Assembly (NCBI RefSeq): GCF_900110575.1
Contig: NZ_FOEF01000005.1
Location: 310,001 to 374,000 of the forward strand
Origin: Amycolatopsis saalfeldensis
GTDB taxonomy: Bacteria; Actinomycetota; Actinomycetes; Mycobacteriales; Pseudonocardiaceae
Direction: 5' to 3'
DNA: 64,000 bases
A program made the translations under genes and the position numbers. Under the pieces are notes generated by a model. It saw only the letters and a program-made list of their open reading frames with translations. It was not told the DNA's origin and searched no databases. Each line of letters opens with the position of its first letter. The stretch's first letter is position 1. Of the stretch, positions 63,745-64,000 are shown piece by piece.

Positions 63745-64000
63745 ATGGAGCGTTTCAACCCGCCCGAGCTGGGCCGTCCGTCGGGCTTCTCGCACGCCGT
63801 GGCCGCCGAGGGCCGGGTGGTTTTCCTCGCCGGGCAGACCGCGCTGGACGCGGGCAACAAGATCGTCGGCGAGGGGGTGGTCGAGCAGTTCGAACGCGCG
63901 CTCGGCAACCTGCTGACGTCGCTGCGCGCGGCCGGCGGCGAACCGGCCGACCTCTGCAGCGTGACGATCTACCTCGTCGACATGGACGACTACAAGGCGC
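63745..64000 (+). CDS. RidA-family enamine/imine deaminase, 3' end cut by window
   Basis: The first 85 residues: MERFNPPELGRPSGFSHAVA, VVFLAGQTALDAGNKIVGEG, FERALGNLLTSLRAAGGEP, and VTIYLVDMDDY, the Rid/YjgF core. The catalytic Arg in the C-terminal half lies beyond the window. TAGGCT (63732-63737) sits seven bases before the ATG, again suggesting a leaderless transcript divergent from the monooxygenase operon. RidA proteins hydrolyse enamines and imines; the dearomatised 2-amino-5-oxo-cyclohexene-carboxyl-CoA would be such a substrate. Confidence 0.9.
   Translation, partial: MERFNPPELGRPSGFSHAVAAEGRVVFLAGQTALDAGNKIVGEGVVEQFERALGNLLTSLRAAGGEPADLCSVTIYLVDMDDYKA

Overview
The window is high-GC (about 70%) actinobacterial chromosome. 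Many genes start with GTG or TTG, several look leaderless, and ATGA/GTGA stop-start overlaps are very common. A mycothiol-linked formaldehyde dehydrogenase, an actinobacterial integration host factor (mIHF), two F420-type luciferase-like oxidoreductases and a glpD/TetR/ADPS-like cluster resembling Mycobacterium Rv2249c-Rv2251 point to Pseudonocardiales, probably Amycolatopsis or a close relative. That placement is inference. No rRNA, tRNA, CRISPR array, transposase or phage gene was seen.

Layout. 1-5.7 kb: acyl-CoA dehydrogenase (cut by the window), its divergent TetR regulator, a PfkB sugar kinase, citrate synthase with a strong terminator, and DNA photolyase. 5.7-9.9 kb: a frameshifted secreted serine hydrolase, then a tight four-gene XRE regulator/membrane protein/ABC exporter operon. 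10-16.1 kb: glpD and TetR divergent from an ADPS-like flavoenzyme, a truncated methyltransferase, a gamma-glutamylcyclotransferase-like gene that appears to use CTG as start, and mscR. 16.2-25 kb: secreted C39 peptidase, thioesterase, Tat-exported metallophosphoesterase, a sugar ABC importer with one frameshifted permease, and a fatty acyl-CoA ligase. 25-28 kb: mihF, isochorismate synthase, phosphopantetheinyl transferase. 28-33 kb: a coupled enoyl-CoA hydratase/acyl-CoA ligase/TetR operon divergent from a YtcJ-type amidohydrolase. 33-37.9 kb: GNAT, DtxR/MntR-type regulator, F420-type oxidoreductase, a small helix-turn-helix protein, alcohol dehydrogenase, AlkB and a winged-helix regulator.

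37.9-44.9 kb is the most unusual stretch. A GntR-controlled operon for pyroglutamate/D-glutamate use (MFS transporter, DUF1445 lyase, pxpA, pxpB, pxpC) is interrupted between pxpB and pxpC by a 27-bp coding minisatellite. The insert is joined to its neighbours by stop/start overlaps and carries a duplicated pxpC start. Just past pxpC, and convergent with it, a membrane protein gene carries a second, unrelated minisatellite (45-bp units) and has lost its normal stop codon, so its frame runs antisense into pxpC.

44.9-58.2 kb is a polysaccharide-use island: secreted GH18 chitinase and GH16 glucanase carrying nearly identical ricin-type lectin domains, two divergent ROK regulators, a perfect 12+12 bp operator before the GH16 gene, and a family-5 ABC importer operon ending in a GH1 beta-glucosidase and a terminator. 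58.3-64 kb holds a DUF2306 membrane protein, an F420-type oxidoreductase, an acyl-CoA dehydrogenase coupled to a two-domain 2-aminobenzoyl-CoA (or salicylyl-CoA) monooxygenase/reductase, and a divergent RidA gene cut by the window end. The RidA neighbour favours the amino substrate.
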